In this document: positions 45,062 through 54,240 of the stretch, one piece after another
Layout: each line of letters begins with the position of its first letter
How positions within the stretch are numbered: position 1 is the stretch's first letter
Origin: Lachnospiraceae bacterium
GTDB taxonomy: Bacteria; Bacillota; Clostridia; Lachnospirales; Lachnospiraceae
Assembly: GCA_022769665.1 (NCBI GenBank)
Contig: JALEIR010000028.1
Coordinates: 1-64,000 of the forward strand
Length of the DNA: 64,000 nucleotides
Reading direction: 5' to 3'
Made by a program: the position numbers and the translations under genes
Notes under the pieces: model-generated
What the model saw: the letters and a program-made list of their open reading frames with translations, nothing else
Told to the model about the DNA's origin: nothing
The model's database searches: none

Positions 45062-46072
45062 TTATTTTGTACCGCTACCGCCGCATACCTTACACTTTCC
45101 GCTTCCGTTGCAACTTGCACAGGTAACCGCATTTGTCCCGCCTCCGCATGTGGTACAGGGATATACATGGGCGCCCATACAATTGGGAAAATCACATTTT
45201 CCCTCATGCTTATTGCTGTTACCGCTTGCATCACAATAAATACAGGTCTCCGTCAGGGAACCATGGCACCTGGGGCAGGATACGGTATATCCAGAACCTC
45301 TGTAACCGTCGCCCAGACATTCATCACATTTACCGGTTCCCCCACAATTACTGCAAATATTCACTGCTTCCGGCGTTGGTTCCGGTGTTGTCTCGGGAGT
45401 AGACTCAGCCGGAACTTCTGCAACTGATGTTTCCTCCGAATCCGACGGCGATTCCTCTGATGTTATTTCCCCGGAAGCACCTTCTGTCTGCTTCCCTGTT
45501 GGCTCTGCGCTCACCTTTGCCGTTACCACTGCAGTTACATGGTTCTCCTCCGCTGCTTTGACCGCTGCGGTCTCCGCCTCTGCACAGACTGCCTCACCGT
45601 CACAGCTTTCATCGCGGATTTCAGATACCTCAATACTCACATCTTTCCCGTCTGTCAGAAATTCCTTCTCTACTGCCGCATGAATAATCTTTTCCATGCC
45701 CTCTTCCACCGTCACATCTGAAAAATCAATATCCGAAAAGGCAGTTTTTGCATCCTCATTCAGGTATTCCACGCCCACAATGACGTTATCCGCATCCAGA
45801 TAAAGCTTTACCTGAGGATTGATGGTCACAATCACAGCCAGTGCATATTCCTCGGGAATCTGCACCTCTTCCGGCTCTGTCGCTTCCTGCCGGCTTTCCG
45901 TTTCCTGTTCCGAAGCTGCCTGCACACTGTCCGTCACTGTAGGGGCTGTCTCTTCCCCGCCCGATGTACTCTCCGTTGCCGAAGGGTTTACAGCCTCACC
46001 GCTCTGCCCGCAGGCTCCCAGACCAAGCACCAGTGCCAGGCACATAGCTGCCATCCATTTCCTGTTCTTCAT
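45062..46072 (-). CDS. Lipoprotein with RsgI-like domain and DnaJ-type Cys-rich C-terminus
   Basis: A 336-residue lipoprotein; start at 46072 after GGAGGAG. The lipobox is GLGAC with Cys21. Residues about 75-155 resemble the extracellular middle domain of RsgI anti-sigma factors (VTINPQVKLYLDADNVIVGV, then LNEDAKTAF), including the Asn85-Pro86 pair at which RsgI-type domains are reported to self-cleave. An acidic Ser/Thr/Glu/Pro linker (about 190-238) leads to a Cys-rich tail (about 239-332) containing seven CxxC pairs plus one CxxxxC, many as CxxCxGxG as in the DnaJ zinc domain (CSNCGGTGKCDECLGDG; CASCNGSGKCKVCGGSG). No cytoplasmic anti-sigma domain is present. A secreted zinc- or redox-active lipoprotein is likely; the function is not known. 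Confidence 0.8.
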   Translation of the reverse strand: MKNRKWMAAMCLALVLGLGACGQSGEAVNPSATESTSGGEETAPTVTDSVQAASEQETESRQEATEPEEVQIPEEYALAVIVTINPQVKLYLDADNVIVGVEYLNEDAKTAFSDIDFSDVTVEEGMEKIIHAAVEKEFLTDGKDVSIEVSEIRDESCDGEAVCAEAETAAVKAAEENHVTAVVTAKVSAEPTGKQTEGASGEITSEESPSDSEETSVAEVPAESTPETTPEPTPEAVNICSNCGGTGKCDECLGDGYRGSGYTVSCPRCHGSLTETCIYCDASGNSNKHEGKCDFPNCMGAHVYPCTTCGGGTNAVTCASCNGSGKCKVCGGSGTK

Positions 46073-46153
46073 AAAACTCCTCCTTCGCAGATTCAATATC
46101 TGATTTGATTTACTATAGCAAATAACTCTTCAAACCGTAAGTTTACATTAGTC

Positions 46154-47572
46154 TCAATTTTCCTTTTTCCAGGAATAATAAAACTGCAGCAGCCCAATTC
46201 TGGACTTTGTTTCCGTCTTTTCATTCAGGCTTGTGATATGTCTGTAAAGTGCTGCCCTGGAAATCAAAATCTGCTCCGCGATTTCCTGCACATTTTCATC
46301 CGACTCCAGCAGTACCTTCAAGACATCCTGCTCCCTGTCTGTCAGGGAGAATTGCTCCGAAAATGCCGCAAACTTATCCGTGTCATCTATGACAGGCTGC
46401 TCACTCTTTTTCATTTCTTCCAATCTGAATTGGCTTTGATAAACATAAATGGCAATACTGATCAGGACAAACAGTATCAGCGCCGTGATAATAATTGCCA
46501 TGCTGTTTTTTGAGGACAACAGCATGACCGAAAGTGCAGATGTCATGACCGCACAAATATTGTTTATGGCACGTCCGATACCCGCCCAAAACTCCGGAAT
46601 TTTCATATAATGGGCCAGTTCCATGAAACTTACGGTAAAAAATACAACAAAAAAACCCGCGGAAAGATAAAATACGATAAGGCCGACCAGGAAAGAGCCT
46701 CCCGACTGGATTACCACCACGCAGATTGTGGAAAGCAGCGTTACTGAATACATCATCAGGTTCATAAAGCGCCGCTCTTTCAAATCGTACAAAAAACCTG
46801 CTGTCAATCCGCTCAAGGCCAGTAGCAATCTGGGCCACTGTCCGATATCTACGCTGCCTGAGGCATGTACCAGCGTCACTGCATTGTCCAAGGTGGAGAA
46901 TACACATGTCATAAAGACGACGCAGGCCACCAGTGCACCTGCCGCAACGGACCGGCTTCTCAAGGTAACTCTATCCTTCTCCGTTTCTCCGGTTCTCTCC
47001 TGTCTCACAAATGTAGTTTCCTTTTTTAATTTCAATATGAGTATCAGGAAAAACATCAGGGAAACGGAGAGAATCACCGCTTTAACCACATCATTTTTTA
47101 CGCAATTATGATTCACAAATTGTAAAAAAATTCCCAGAGCATACGCCGCACCCATCATCTTCGCCAAATGTCTGCTGCCCTCGAATACATAGAATACCCA
47201 ATAGTGAACTCCGCTACCCACTGCTCCCAGAAAAGTGAAAAAAATAAGACCGGGAAATAATATTGCGGCATAGGACAAATGTTGCTGTATTACGAAAATG
47301 CAAATGACACCGAAAACGGTTCCGCAGAAAAGCAGCATACGTTTCGTGTTGGAAGACATCCGTCTGCTTACAACAGGGAAAATAACAAATCCCAGTACGC
47401 TTGCCCCCAAAATGTAGCTCTGGGCAAGCACAACTCCTTCCGAATCGACAGCATAAGCCATCATATTATCAAATAAATACTCCGTCCCCAAAAACAGGAA
47501 ATTAAATAACGCCATTAATATAATGGATGTCAAAACATTTATTCTTTCGTTGTTTACACATATTTTTTTCAT
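46154..47572 (-). CDS. LuxR-type regulator with MFS-like 12-helix membrane domain
   Basis: A 472-residue protein, start taken at 47572 (MKKICVNNER, GGAG nine bases upstream); GTG 47599 and ATG 47587 are alternatives. Residues about 15-385 form about 12 membrane helices arranged like a major facilitator transporter, with typical loop SRRMSSNTKR between helices 2 and 3. The last 65 residues are a LuxR/GerE helix-turn-helix: SLTDREQDVLKVLLESDENV then EIAEQILISRAALYRHITSL. A membrane-embedded transporter-like sensor coupled to a DNA-binding head could report ligand occupancy directly to the promoter. It is upstream of the envelope cluster and has tandem repeats in its own promoter. Known architecture in some anaerobes, ligands mostly unknown. 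Confidence 0.88.
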   Translation of the reverse strand: MKKICVNNERINVLTSIILMALFNFLFLGTEYLFDNMMAYAVDSEGVVLAQSYILGASVLGFVIFPVVSRRMSSNTKRMLLFCGTVFGVICIFVIQQHLSYAAILFPGLIFFTFLGAVGSGVHYWVFYVFEGSRHLAKMMGAAYALGIFLQFVNHNCVKNDVVKAVILSVSLMFFLILILKLKKETTFVRQERTGETEKDRVTLRSRSVAAGALVACVVFMTCVFSTLDNAVTLVHASGSVDIGQWPRLLLALSGLTAGFLYDLKERRFMNLMMYSVTLLSTICVVVIQSGGSFLVGLIVFYLSAGFFVVFFTVSFMELAHYMKIPEFWAGIGRAINNICAVMTSALSVMLLSSKNSMAIIITALILFVLISIAIYVYQSQFRLEEMKKSEQPVIDDTDKFAAFSEQFSLTDREQDVLKVLLESDENVQEIAEQILISRAALYRHITSLNEKTETKSRIGLLQFYYSWKKEN

Positions 47573-47610
47573 CTGTTGTCGCTCCATACCATATAGCACT
47601 GATTTATTAT

Positions 47611-47655
47611 ATTATAAATACAAAAGTCTCATCGGGACAAGTTGACAAATGTCTC
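47611..47655 (-). promoter_or_regulatory. Promoter of the LuxR-MFS gene with direct repeats
   Basis: On minus: -10 TATAAT (47611-47616), 18-bp spacer, -35 TTGTCC (47635-47640). The 11-base words ACAAAAGTCTC (47620-47630) and ACAAATGTCTC (47645-47655), read on plus, differ by one base and are 25 bp apart, one inside the spacer and one upstream of the -35. This suggests a binding site, possibly for autoregulation. Confidence 0.5.
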
Positions 47656-47671
47656 AAAGAATTGATTTTTT

Positions 47672-49486
47672 CTACCTTGGTAAGCTTTCCTCCACGCAGA
47701 GCCTCCCCCAGCCTACCCGCTCGTTGGGATACTGAGTCTCTCCCCGTAGGGGTTGTGCACCTGCCCGCAAATATGCCTTCACCTTCTCCCCGTACAGGAA
47801 AGGGTCATTGCCCCGGACAATACCCCACTCCATCAAAAGCGCTGCACTGCCGGTTACTATGGGAGCGGAAAAAGAAGTACCTGTAACCGGAAGATAACTG
47901 CCGTAGATATCCGGAGCAGGCACCCCTACCCCCGGAGCTACCAAATCCGGTTTTGCAATTCCTGCAGTTACCACACCTATGGTTCTCTCGGTGTCTGCGT
48001 AGCCTCTGCCGGAAAAATCCGCATAAGACTGATATGTGCTGTCATAAGCTCCCACAGTGATTACCTTTGCCGCCGTTGACGGAATTGTCAGCGTCACATC
48101 CGGCGTAGGCCGATAAAAGCCTGTTGTACTGCTGCGGGCAGCTCCTCCCGGCAGATAAAAATAATATCGTCCCGTCACTGATTTTACGGCTTCCAATCGA
48201 ACGGTCCAGACCCCACTGTTAATATAAGGGCGGCCTATCGGTATCAAATCCAGATAGATTTCCTGGGCAGCCGCATAAGGAGTGGGTTCTCCGATATAAA
48301 CCAGAATTTCCGTCTGTTCCAGACGCAGTGTGTATTTCCCTCCCTCTATCGAAATTGGCAGCTCCGACTCCTGTCCGCCGGGCGAACGCAGACGTATCCG
48401 ATATATGTCACTGTAGTTTTTCCAGAGCTGAATATTCAGACCGGTCTCATACTCTGCCACAGTCAGTTCTATATCAGCCCTGCGCTCATTCTCACCGATA
48501 CGTCCCGCAAGATGCCCTGCACTTGCCCCCTCATTGCCACTTCCCACACATATGACCGTTCTGCCGATTTCCGCTGCATTGTCCAAAAAGCGCTCCAAAA
48601 GAGAACTGCCGTCATGCGCTCCGTAGCTGTTGCCAAAACTTAAGTTCATAGCCAGGGGCATTTGTAGTTCTAAGGCTTTTCTCACAGCCCAGGTCACTGC
48701 ACGCATGATTTCCGTGGTTCTGGGAAAGGAACCGGCCTCCGGCAGTCCAAGCTTTACAATCAACAGTTCTGCCTCCGGCGCAACTCCGATGTAACCGCTG
48801 CTGCTCCCGGCTGCAATTCCCGCTACTGCCGTACCGTGGCCGCTTGTATCCACCGTAGGAAGCAGTTCAAACTGCCTCTGCGGATTTTCCTCTGCAAGGG
48901 CGGCGTTAATCTGCCTTGAATCATACTCCACTCCTATTCCAAATCCTTCCGGAGGCCTTCGCTCCTCTCCCCCGGGCTGCAAGGTCTGGTCCCAGAGGAA
49001 TCGAATTCTGGTACTGCCGTCCGTGTTGCGAAATTCCGGAAGGCGGTAGTCAATACCGCTGTCGGCCACTGCCACTAAGATTCCCCTGCCCGACAAAGAA
49101 AGGTCCCGCCGGGACAGCTGCTGTATGCAGGAGTCCTCAGTGGGGCCTATAACCTCATAGAAAAAGCGCTTAGGCTTTTCCACATATTCAATTTGCTCCA
49201 GCTCTGCCACTGCCTCCACCAGGCCTTCCGGCACCGTCAACAGCGCATATCCCGCAATCAGATATTCCACCCGTACATTTAGTACCTCCAGTATGTCCAG
49301 GCTCCCGTGATATTTCACAATCACCTCCCAGGTTCTTGTGCGCCCGTCAAACCCGATATTCAAATCTTCCGTGCGTACCCTGGTTTCCTCCGGTGTCTGC
49401 AGTGCCAGCTGCAACAGGTTTTCCAGTTTCTGATTCATGTGTTTCAGCTCTGTACATTTTGCATTATCATATGCAGCCTGCCACAT
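47672..49486 (-). CDS. Subtilisin-family (S8) serine protease, Csp-like
   Basis: A 604-residue protease. The catalytic triad is intact: Asp142 in VAVADSGIDYRLPEF, His217 in DTSGHGTAVAGIAAG, Ser538 in PVTGTSFSAPIVTG. A prodomain-like region (about 18-110) precedes the catalytic core, and a jelly-roll-type insertion (about 335-470, SDIYRIRLRSPGG; GVWTVRLEAVKSVTGRYYFY) interrupts it. This arrangement is that of clostridial Csp germination proteases and their vegetative relatives. No signal peptide is evident, which also fits Csp proteins. A start at the Met at 49438 is possible. It is the third gene of an operon with GDP-fucose synthase and M18 aminopeptidase. Spore germination or general proteolysis are both possible. 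Confidence 0.9.
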   Translation of the reverse strand: MWQAAYDNAKCTELKHMNQKLENLLQLALQTPEETRVRTEDLNIGFDGRTRTWEVIVKYHGSLDILEVLNVRVEYLIAGYALLTVPEGLVEAVAELEQIEYVEKPKRFFYEVIGPTEDSCIQQLSRRDLSLSGRGILVAVADSGIDYRLPEFRNTDGSTRIRFLWDQTLQPGGEERRPPEGFGIGVEYDSRQINAALAEENPQRQFELLPTVDTSGHGTAVAGIAAGSSSGYIGVAPEAELLIVKLGLPEAGSFPRTTEIMRAVTWAVRKALELQMPLAMNLSFGNSYGAHDGSSLLERFLDNAAEIGRTVICVGSGNEGASAGHLAGRIGENERRADIELTVAEYETGLNIQLWKNYSDIYRIRLRSPGGQESELPISIEGGKYTLRLEQTEILVYIGEPTPYAAAQEIYLDLIPIGRPYINSGVWTVRLEAVKSVTGRYYFYLPGGAARSSTTGFYRPTPDVTLTIPSTAAKVITVGAYDSTYQSYADFSGRGYADTERTIGVVTAGIAKPDLVAPGVGVPAPDIYGSYLPVTGTSFSAPIVTGSAALLMEWGIVRGNDPFLYGEKVKAYLRAGAQPLRGETQYPNERVGWGRLCVEESLPR

Positions 49487-49525
49487 CTAAATGTCTGTCT
49501 ATACTGTATTACGGTTTTTCCACTC

Positions 49526-50818
49526 CTATTCCCCGTAAAAAGCCGTAAACATATCAACGGCATACTTTGTATCTTTCACTCCGGCAGTCTCCACAGCGGA
49601 GTGCATTGCCAGCTGAGGCAGCCCGATATCTACACTGGAAACGGAAACATGAGCTGTTGAAATATTGCCAAGAGTGGAACCGCCTAAAATATCCGAGCGG
49701 TTTGCATACGTTTGGAAAGGTACCTTCACCTGTTCACAAAGAGTCTTCAGCTTCGCCGCGGAAACAGCATCCGTTGTATACTTCTGGCTTCCGTGATATT
49801 TGATAACGACCCCACCGTTTAAAACGGGACGGTTGGTAGGGTCCGCAAGCTCGGGATGATTGGGATGCACCGCATGAGCGTTATCCGCAGAAACCAGAAA
49901 GCTTCCCGCAACCAGACACAGGTATCCGCTTCTGCTCTTATTCAGACTTTCCGCCACTCTCCAAAGAGCATCCTCCAGGAAGGTAGAATCCGCTCCCTGT
50001 TTGGTTCCGCTTCCCACCTCTTCATTATCAAACACTGCACAAACATTGATATATTTTTGCGGGCAGGTATTTGCAAAAGCTTTCACAGAAGAAAAGACAC
50101 ACTGTAAATCGTCCAGCCTTGGAGAAAGTATGAACTCTCCGTCATCTCCCAATATACGGCCTTTCTCCCTGGTATACAAAAACAAGTCATGTCCCAGAAT
50201 ATCCTCCTGCTTCACTCCCGCCGTCTTCGCCACTTTTTTCATCAGTGAAGCCTTTTTCTTCCCCCCGCCGCAATCCGCAAACAAAGGAAGCATATCAATC
50301 TGGGGATTATAAGCCACACCGCTGTTCATATCCCGGTTCATGTGGATTGCCACATTGGGAATCACCAGCAAATCCTTATCAATATTTACCAGTTTCGTCT
50401 CCGTTCCTTCTTTTCCGCGAACCACAATGCGCCCGGCCACAGACAATGCTCTGTCCAACCAGGTGGAAAGAATCATTCCGCCATACTTTTCCGTATTCAG
50501 GACAATATAGTAATTTTCCGTTGTTTTTTCGGGAAGTTCCTTTATCTTAAAGGCCGGAGAATCACTGTGTGAAGCTACAATGTGGAACCCCCGGATTTCT
50601 TCCGGATTCCGGGGCAAACGAAAAGCAATCAGTGAGGAATCGTTTCTGGTTACATAGTACCCTTTTCCCGGTTCCGCTTTCCACTCCTGCGTTTCCTTCA
50701 GTTCTTCGAAGCCCTGTCCTTTCAGAATATCTATGACGTTAGCCACAGCGTGGAAACAGCTTGGACTCTTATCCACAAACTCCAGCATCTCTTTTGCACA
50801 TTTTTGATATTCCTTCAT
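49526..50818 (-). CDS. M18-family aminopeptidase
   Basis: A 430-residue cytoplasmic metallopeptidase. Metal-site signatures are in order: VASHSDSPAFKIK (His/Asp), AVFDNEEVGSGTKQGAD (Glu-Glu, with Asp) and LAMHSAVETAG (His). The length and the tetrahedral-assembly style insertion match aspartyl aminopeptidase-like M18 proteins. It removes N-terminal residues from peptides using two zinc or cobalt ions. It starts 9 bp after the GDP-fucose synthase stop, so both are co-transcribed although functionally unrelated. Confidence 0.95.
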   Translation of the reverse strand: MKEYQKCAKEMLEFVDKSPSCFHAVANVIDILKGQGFEELKETQEWKAEPGKGYYVTRNDSSLIAFRLPRNPEEIRGFHIVASHSDSPAFKIKELPEKTTENYYIVLNTEKYGGMILSTWLDRALSVAGRIVVRGKEGTETKLVNIDKDLLVIPNVAIHMNRDMNSGVAYNPQIDMLPLFADCGGGKKKASLMKKVAKTAGVKQEDILGHDLFLYTREKGRILGDDGEFILSPRLDDLQCVFSSVKAFANTCPQKYINVCAVFDNEEVGSGTKQGADSTFLEDALWRVAESLNKSRSGYLCLVAGSFLVSADNAHAVHPNHPELADPTNRPVLNGGVVIKYHGSQKYTTDAVSAAKLKTLCEQVKVPFQTYANRSDILGGSTLGNISTAHVSVSSVDIGLPQLAMHSAVETAGVKDTKYAVDMFTAFYGE

Positions 50819-50827
50819 TGCTCTATT

Positions 50828-51772
50828 TTACCTCTCCGCTCTCATGGGATTGTTTAAGAAATCCTGATAGGTCAATCGGATTCCATCCTCCAGTTCCGTG
50901 GTGTAATGGTAGCCCAGACTTTCCAGTTTGCTCACATCCAGAAGCTTCCTCGGCGTACCGTCAGGCTTGGAAGGATCCCACTTGATTTCTCCCGTATAAC
51001 CTACAACTTTCGCCACCAGCTCCGTCAGTTCCCTGATGGTCAGCTCTTTGCCGGTTCCCAAGTTTACGGTTTCGTTTCCGCTGTAGGTGTTCATCAGATA
51101 TACACAGGCATCTGCCAAATCGTCCACATAAAGGAATTCCCGAAGGGGAGTGCCTGTACCCCAGCAGACCACTTCCTTTGCTCCCGCTTCCTTTGCCTCA
51201 TGAAAACGCCGGATCAAAGCAGGAAGCACATGGCTGTGTGTAGGATGGTAATTATCATTGGGGCCGTACAGATTGGTAGGCATTACACTTATGTAATCCG
51301 TTCCGTACTGACGGTTCAAAAACTCGCAGTATTTCAGACCCGATATCTTTGCCAGAGCATATGCTTCATTGGTCTTCTCCAGTTCCGAAGTCAAAAGACA
51401 GCTCTCTTTCATGGGCTGCGGTGCCATTCTCGGATATATGCAACTGCTGCCGAGAAACATCAGCTTCTTACAGTTGTTCTGCCATGCCGAGTGAATCACA
51501 TTCATCTCCAGAATCATATTATCATACATGAAATCTGCCAAAGCTTCACTGTTTGCCATAATACCGCCAACCTTGGCGGCTGCCAGAAATACGTAATCCG
51601 GCTTTTCCTGTCGAAAAAACTCTTCTACTTCCTCCTGGCGGCATAAATTCAGCTCTTTATGAGTTCTTGTAACAATATTTGTATAGCCGTTCTTTTCCAG
51701 GGCACGACAGATTGCGCTTCCCACCATGCCTCTGTGTCCCGCCACATAAATCTTTGCGTCTTTTTCCATCAT
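50828..51772 (-). CDS. fcl: GDP-L-fucose synthase
   Basis: A 314-residue short-chain dehydrogenase/epimerase. NADP-binding motif [19 protein letters not shown] at the N-terminus; catalytic Ser in [19 protein letters not shown] and the Tyr-Lys pair in [17 protein letters not shown]. The segment [20 protein letters not shown] is diagnostic for this enzyme. It converts GDP-4-keto-6-deoxymannose into GDP-L-fucose for surface glycans. The partner GDP-mannose dehydratase gene (gmd) is not in the window. Confidence 0.95.
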   Translation of the reverse strand: MMEKDAKIYVAGHRGMVGSAICRALEKNGYTNIVTRTHKELNLCRQEEVEEFFRQEKPDYVFLAAAKVGGIMANSEALADFMYDNMILEMNVIHSAWQNNCKKLMFLGSSCIYPRMAPQPMKESCLLTSELEKTNEAYALAKISGLKYCEFLNRQYGTDYISVMPTNLYGPNDNYHPTHSHVLPALIRRFHEAKEAGAKEVVCWGTGTPLREFLYVDDLADACVYLMNTYSGNETVNLGTGKELTIRELTELVAKVVGYTGEIKWDPSKPDGTPRKLLDVSKLESLGYHYTTELEDGIRLTYQDFLNNPMRAER

Positions 51773-51852
51773 TTTTCTGTTCTCCTCAACCTTTTAAGCA
51801 GTTTTCCTGCTTTAAAGTCTCAATCCAATTCCTTCTATTTCATTTTATTCCG

Positions 51853-52407
51853 TCATTTTCTGCAATATACAATGGCCTTTGCAAGTTCCTCAGACCTATC
51901 CTTGCCACAGAATATCCCAACAATTGCCAGTCCGAGGTCAATGGCAGTACCCATACCCCTGGAGGTCACAACATGATCGGAAATTTCCACCGGTCCTGCC
52001 GTCACTGTCGCACCCTCCAGATGACTCTCAAAGGAAGGATAACTGCAAGCCCTTCTTCCTTTCAGGATACCTCTGTGTCCGAAAATACTGGGTGCCGCGC
52101 AGATTGCCGCAATGTATTTTCCCTTATGATAAAAATCATCTATCTGCTCCATCAGCTTCCCGCAGGCTTCGAGATTCTTTGTTCCCGGCATACCTCCCGG
52201 CAATACAAGCATATCATATTCCCCAAAATCTATCTCCGACAACGTCTTGTCCATTTTTACTTCAACACCATGGGAACTCCTTACCGACTTTTCCTCCGTA
52301 ATGGATACCATATTCGTCATAATTCCGGCCCTGCGGCAAATATCAACAACAGTCAATGCCTCAATTTCTTCATATCCTTCTGCAAAAAACACAGCAATAC
52401 CGCTCAT
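51853..52407 (-). CDS. DJ-1/PfpI family protein
   Basis: A 184-residue cytoplasmic protein. Start at 52407 (MSGIAVFFAEGYEEIEAL) with GGAGG eight bases upstream; the frame extends upstream but that part has no family similarity. The nucleophile elbow is IAAICAAPSIFG with the conserved Cys; the acidic partner Glu is in AEGYEEIEAL; VLPGGMPGTKNL is typical. Family members include glyoxalase/deglycase-like and chaperone proteins (YajL, ThiJ); the exact activity cannot be deduced. Divergent from the CYTH gene. Confidence 0.92.
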   Translation of the reverse strand: MSGIAVFFAEGYEEIEALTVVDICRRAGIMTNMVSITEEKSVRSSHGVEVKMDKTLSEIDFGEYDMLVLPGGMPGTKNLEACGKLMEQIDDFYHKGKYIAAICAAPSIFGHRGILKGRRACSYPSFESHLEGATVTAGPVEISDHVVTSRGMGTAIDLGLAIVGIFCGKDRSEELAKAIVYCRK

Positions 52408-52561
52408 TTTCATTTCCTCCGTAACCGCATATACTAGAAATATTATAAACATTTCCCTCAAATAATGCAACAGCCAACCGGGCAGCATAACACTGTACAA
52501 GATTCCGCGGAACGCTTTGTCAAATTGCTCGGATTGTATGGTAAAAACGAATAAAATATGT

Positions 52562-52567
52562 TATAAT
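52562..52567 (+). promoter_or_regulatory. -10 element of the CYTH gene
   Basis: TATAAT 55 bp before the start codon, in an AT-rich interval between two divergent genes; no convincing -35 at 16-18 bp. The rest of the 52408-52621 gap shows no gene or recognisable structure. Confidence 0.4.
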
Positions 52568-52621
52568 CATAATGTTGGCACTATATAACCGACACCGAAA
52601 CTACAGAATGAGAGAACCACT

Positions 52622-53134
52622 ATGGAAATTGAACGAAAATTTACAATTAAAAAGCTTCCCGCTGATTTGGAAAAATATCCGTCCCACCATATAGAACAGG
52701 GCTACCTTTGCACTTCCCCCGTCGTTCGGGTGCGCAAGGAGGATGATGAATATATCATTACCTACAAAGGCAGCGGTATGATGGCCCGTGAGGAGCACAA
52801 TCTGGCATTGAACAAAGAAGCCTATTATCACCTCAGAGAGAAAGCTGACGGAAATATTATTTCCAAAAGGCGCTACCTGATTCCTCTGACCAATCCTGCC
52901 TTTCGGGAAGGCTTTCCCACACCTCCCGCAGACTATGAATTAACCATCGAGCTGGATGTTTTCGATGCGCCCTTTGCCCCGCTTATCATGGCAGAGGTGG
53001 AATTCGGAAGTAAAGAGGCAGCTGAGGCCTTTGTGCCCCCGGATTGGTTTGACGAAGATGTCACCTATCGCAAGGAATACCACAATTCCTACATGGCATT
53101 ACAGCCCATTGATACGTATTCGTTTCATTCATAA
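52622..53134 (+). CDS. CYTH-domain protein (triphosphate tunnel metalloenzyme)
   Basis: A 170-residue cytoplasmic protein beginning with the family signature ExExK (MEIERKF). Basic and acidic residues for triphosphate and metal binding follow at intervals: VVRVRKEDDEYIITYKG, ISKRRYLIP, ELTIELDVF and MAEVEFGSKEAAEAF. The eight strands form a tunnel that holds the triphosphate. Known members are thiamine triphosphatases, tripolyphosphatases or class IV adenylate cyclases; which one applies here cannot be said. One of few plus-strand genes. Confidence 0.92.
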   Translation: MEIERKFTIKKLPADLEKYPSHHIEQGYLCTSPVVRVRKEDDEYIITYKGSGMMAREEHNLALNKEAYYHLREKADGNIISKRRYLIPLTNPAFREGFPTPPADYELTIELDVFDAPFAPLIMAEVEFGSKEAAEAFVPPDWFDEDVTYRKEYHNSYMALQPIDTYSFHS

Positions 53135-53149
53135 TACTTCACGTGATAA

Positions 53150-53175
53150 AGGCAGTCGGTCAATACCGGCTGCCT
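53150..53175. terminator. Bidirectional terminator between CYTH and exchanger genes
   Basis: An 11-bp stem, AGGCAGTCGGT and ACCGGCTGCCT, with loop CAAT, in the gap between two converging genes. T-rich sequence follows on plus and TTTATC on minus. Confidence 0.7.
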
Positions 53176-53197
53176 CTTATATTGTACTTTTTGTTAT

Positions 53198-54160
53198 TTA
53201 CATCATGAATTGAATTCCGCAGAATGCAAAATATATGATCAGCAAAAGTATTCCCTGTATACGGTACAGCCTTCCACGAATCAACGCCGGTACCGTCATC
53301 AACAGCATCACCAGGAACATCAAAGGTAAATCCAATATGAGTGAAGAATTGATTCCTAAAAAGGTTGCCTCCTGCGGAATGGAAAACGGCTTTAGGGTCA
53401 CGGATGTACCGCATACCAGTACCAGATTGAAGAGGTTTGCTCCAATCACATTGCCGAGAGACAGAGAGCCATGACCCTTTACCAACGATGTGATGGCTGT
53501 TACCAGTTCAGGCAGTGAAGTTCCCAGGGCAACAAACGTCAATGCGATGACAGACTTCGGAACTCCCAGCGTTTCTGCAATGAAAGTACCATTATTTACA
53601 AGCAGATTCGCACCGACAGCGATTACAACAGCCCCTATTGCCAATAATAGCAAAGCCTTCGGCAAGGATAAAACCTTCTGTTCTTCTTCCTTATCCTCAG
53701 TCACAGGTTGCTTTTTCATCTGGAGAACAGCCGTTACAATATACAGCACAAACATTCCCAACAGGACAATGCCCACCGGTCGGCTGAAATAACCACGGGT
53801 ATATGCTGTCAACGCAAAAAGCACTGCCGCCGCAAAGAAGAATATTACCGGTGTTTTCAGACTCTTTCTCTCAACCAATCCGGGTTTCACCGCAATTGTA
53901 ATAGCAGCAATCAGTGCTGTGTTACAAATAATAGATCCAACGGCATTACCGTAAGCCATCTCCGGCACACCGACCAGCGCGGAAGTAGCAGAAACGATAA
54001 CTTCCGGTAATGTAGTTCCGATTGAAACAACTGTCGCCCCAATCAGAATTTCCGGCAGTTTTAAACGACGAGCCACACCAACTGCTCCGTCCACAAACCA
54101 GTCTCCTCCCTTTATCAGGAACAACAATCCCACGATAAATAACAATACTGCTTTAACCAT
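53198..54160 (-). CDS. CaCA-family cation exchanger (Na+/Ca2+ type)
   Basis: A 320-residue membrane protein, start at 54160 with GGAG nine bases upstream (an in-frame ATG 15 bases earlier lacks a site). Ten or eleven predicted helices in two inverted halves, each with the alpha-repeat: SIGTTLPEVIVSATSALVG with YGNAVGSIICNTALI in the first, and ALGTSLPELVTAITSLVKG with LGNVIGANLFNLVLV in the second. These hold the ion-binding acidic and polar residues. The family exports Ca2+ against Na+ or H+; the probable manganese riboswitch upstream suggests that here Mn2+ may be the physiological ion. Confidence 0.93.
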   Translation of the reverse strand: MVKAVLLFIVGLLFLIKGGDWFVDGAVGVARRLKLPEILIGATVVSIGTTLPEVIVSATSALVGVPEMAYGNAVGSIICNTALIAAITIAVKPGLVERKSLKTPVIFFFAAAVLFALTAYTRGYFSRPVGIVLLGMFVLYIVTAVLQMKKQPVTEDKEEEQKVLSLPKALLLLAIGAVVIAVGANLLVNNGTFIAETLGVPKSVIALTFVALGTSLPELVTAITSLVKGHGSLSLGNVIGANLFNLVLVCGTSVTLKPFSIPQEATFLGINSSLILDLPLMFLVMLLMTVPALIRGRLYRIQGILLLIIYFAFCGIQFMM

Positions 54161-54240
54161 ATTCGTACTCTCCATTCTTTTGTTTTGGTGTAACTAAATC
54201 TAAAAATGAGTATTAACATGCATTGCAACATATTTTTCAT

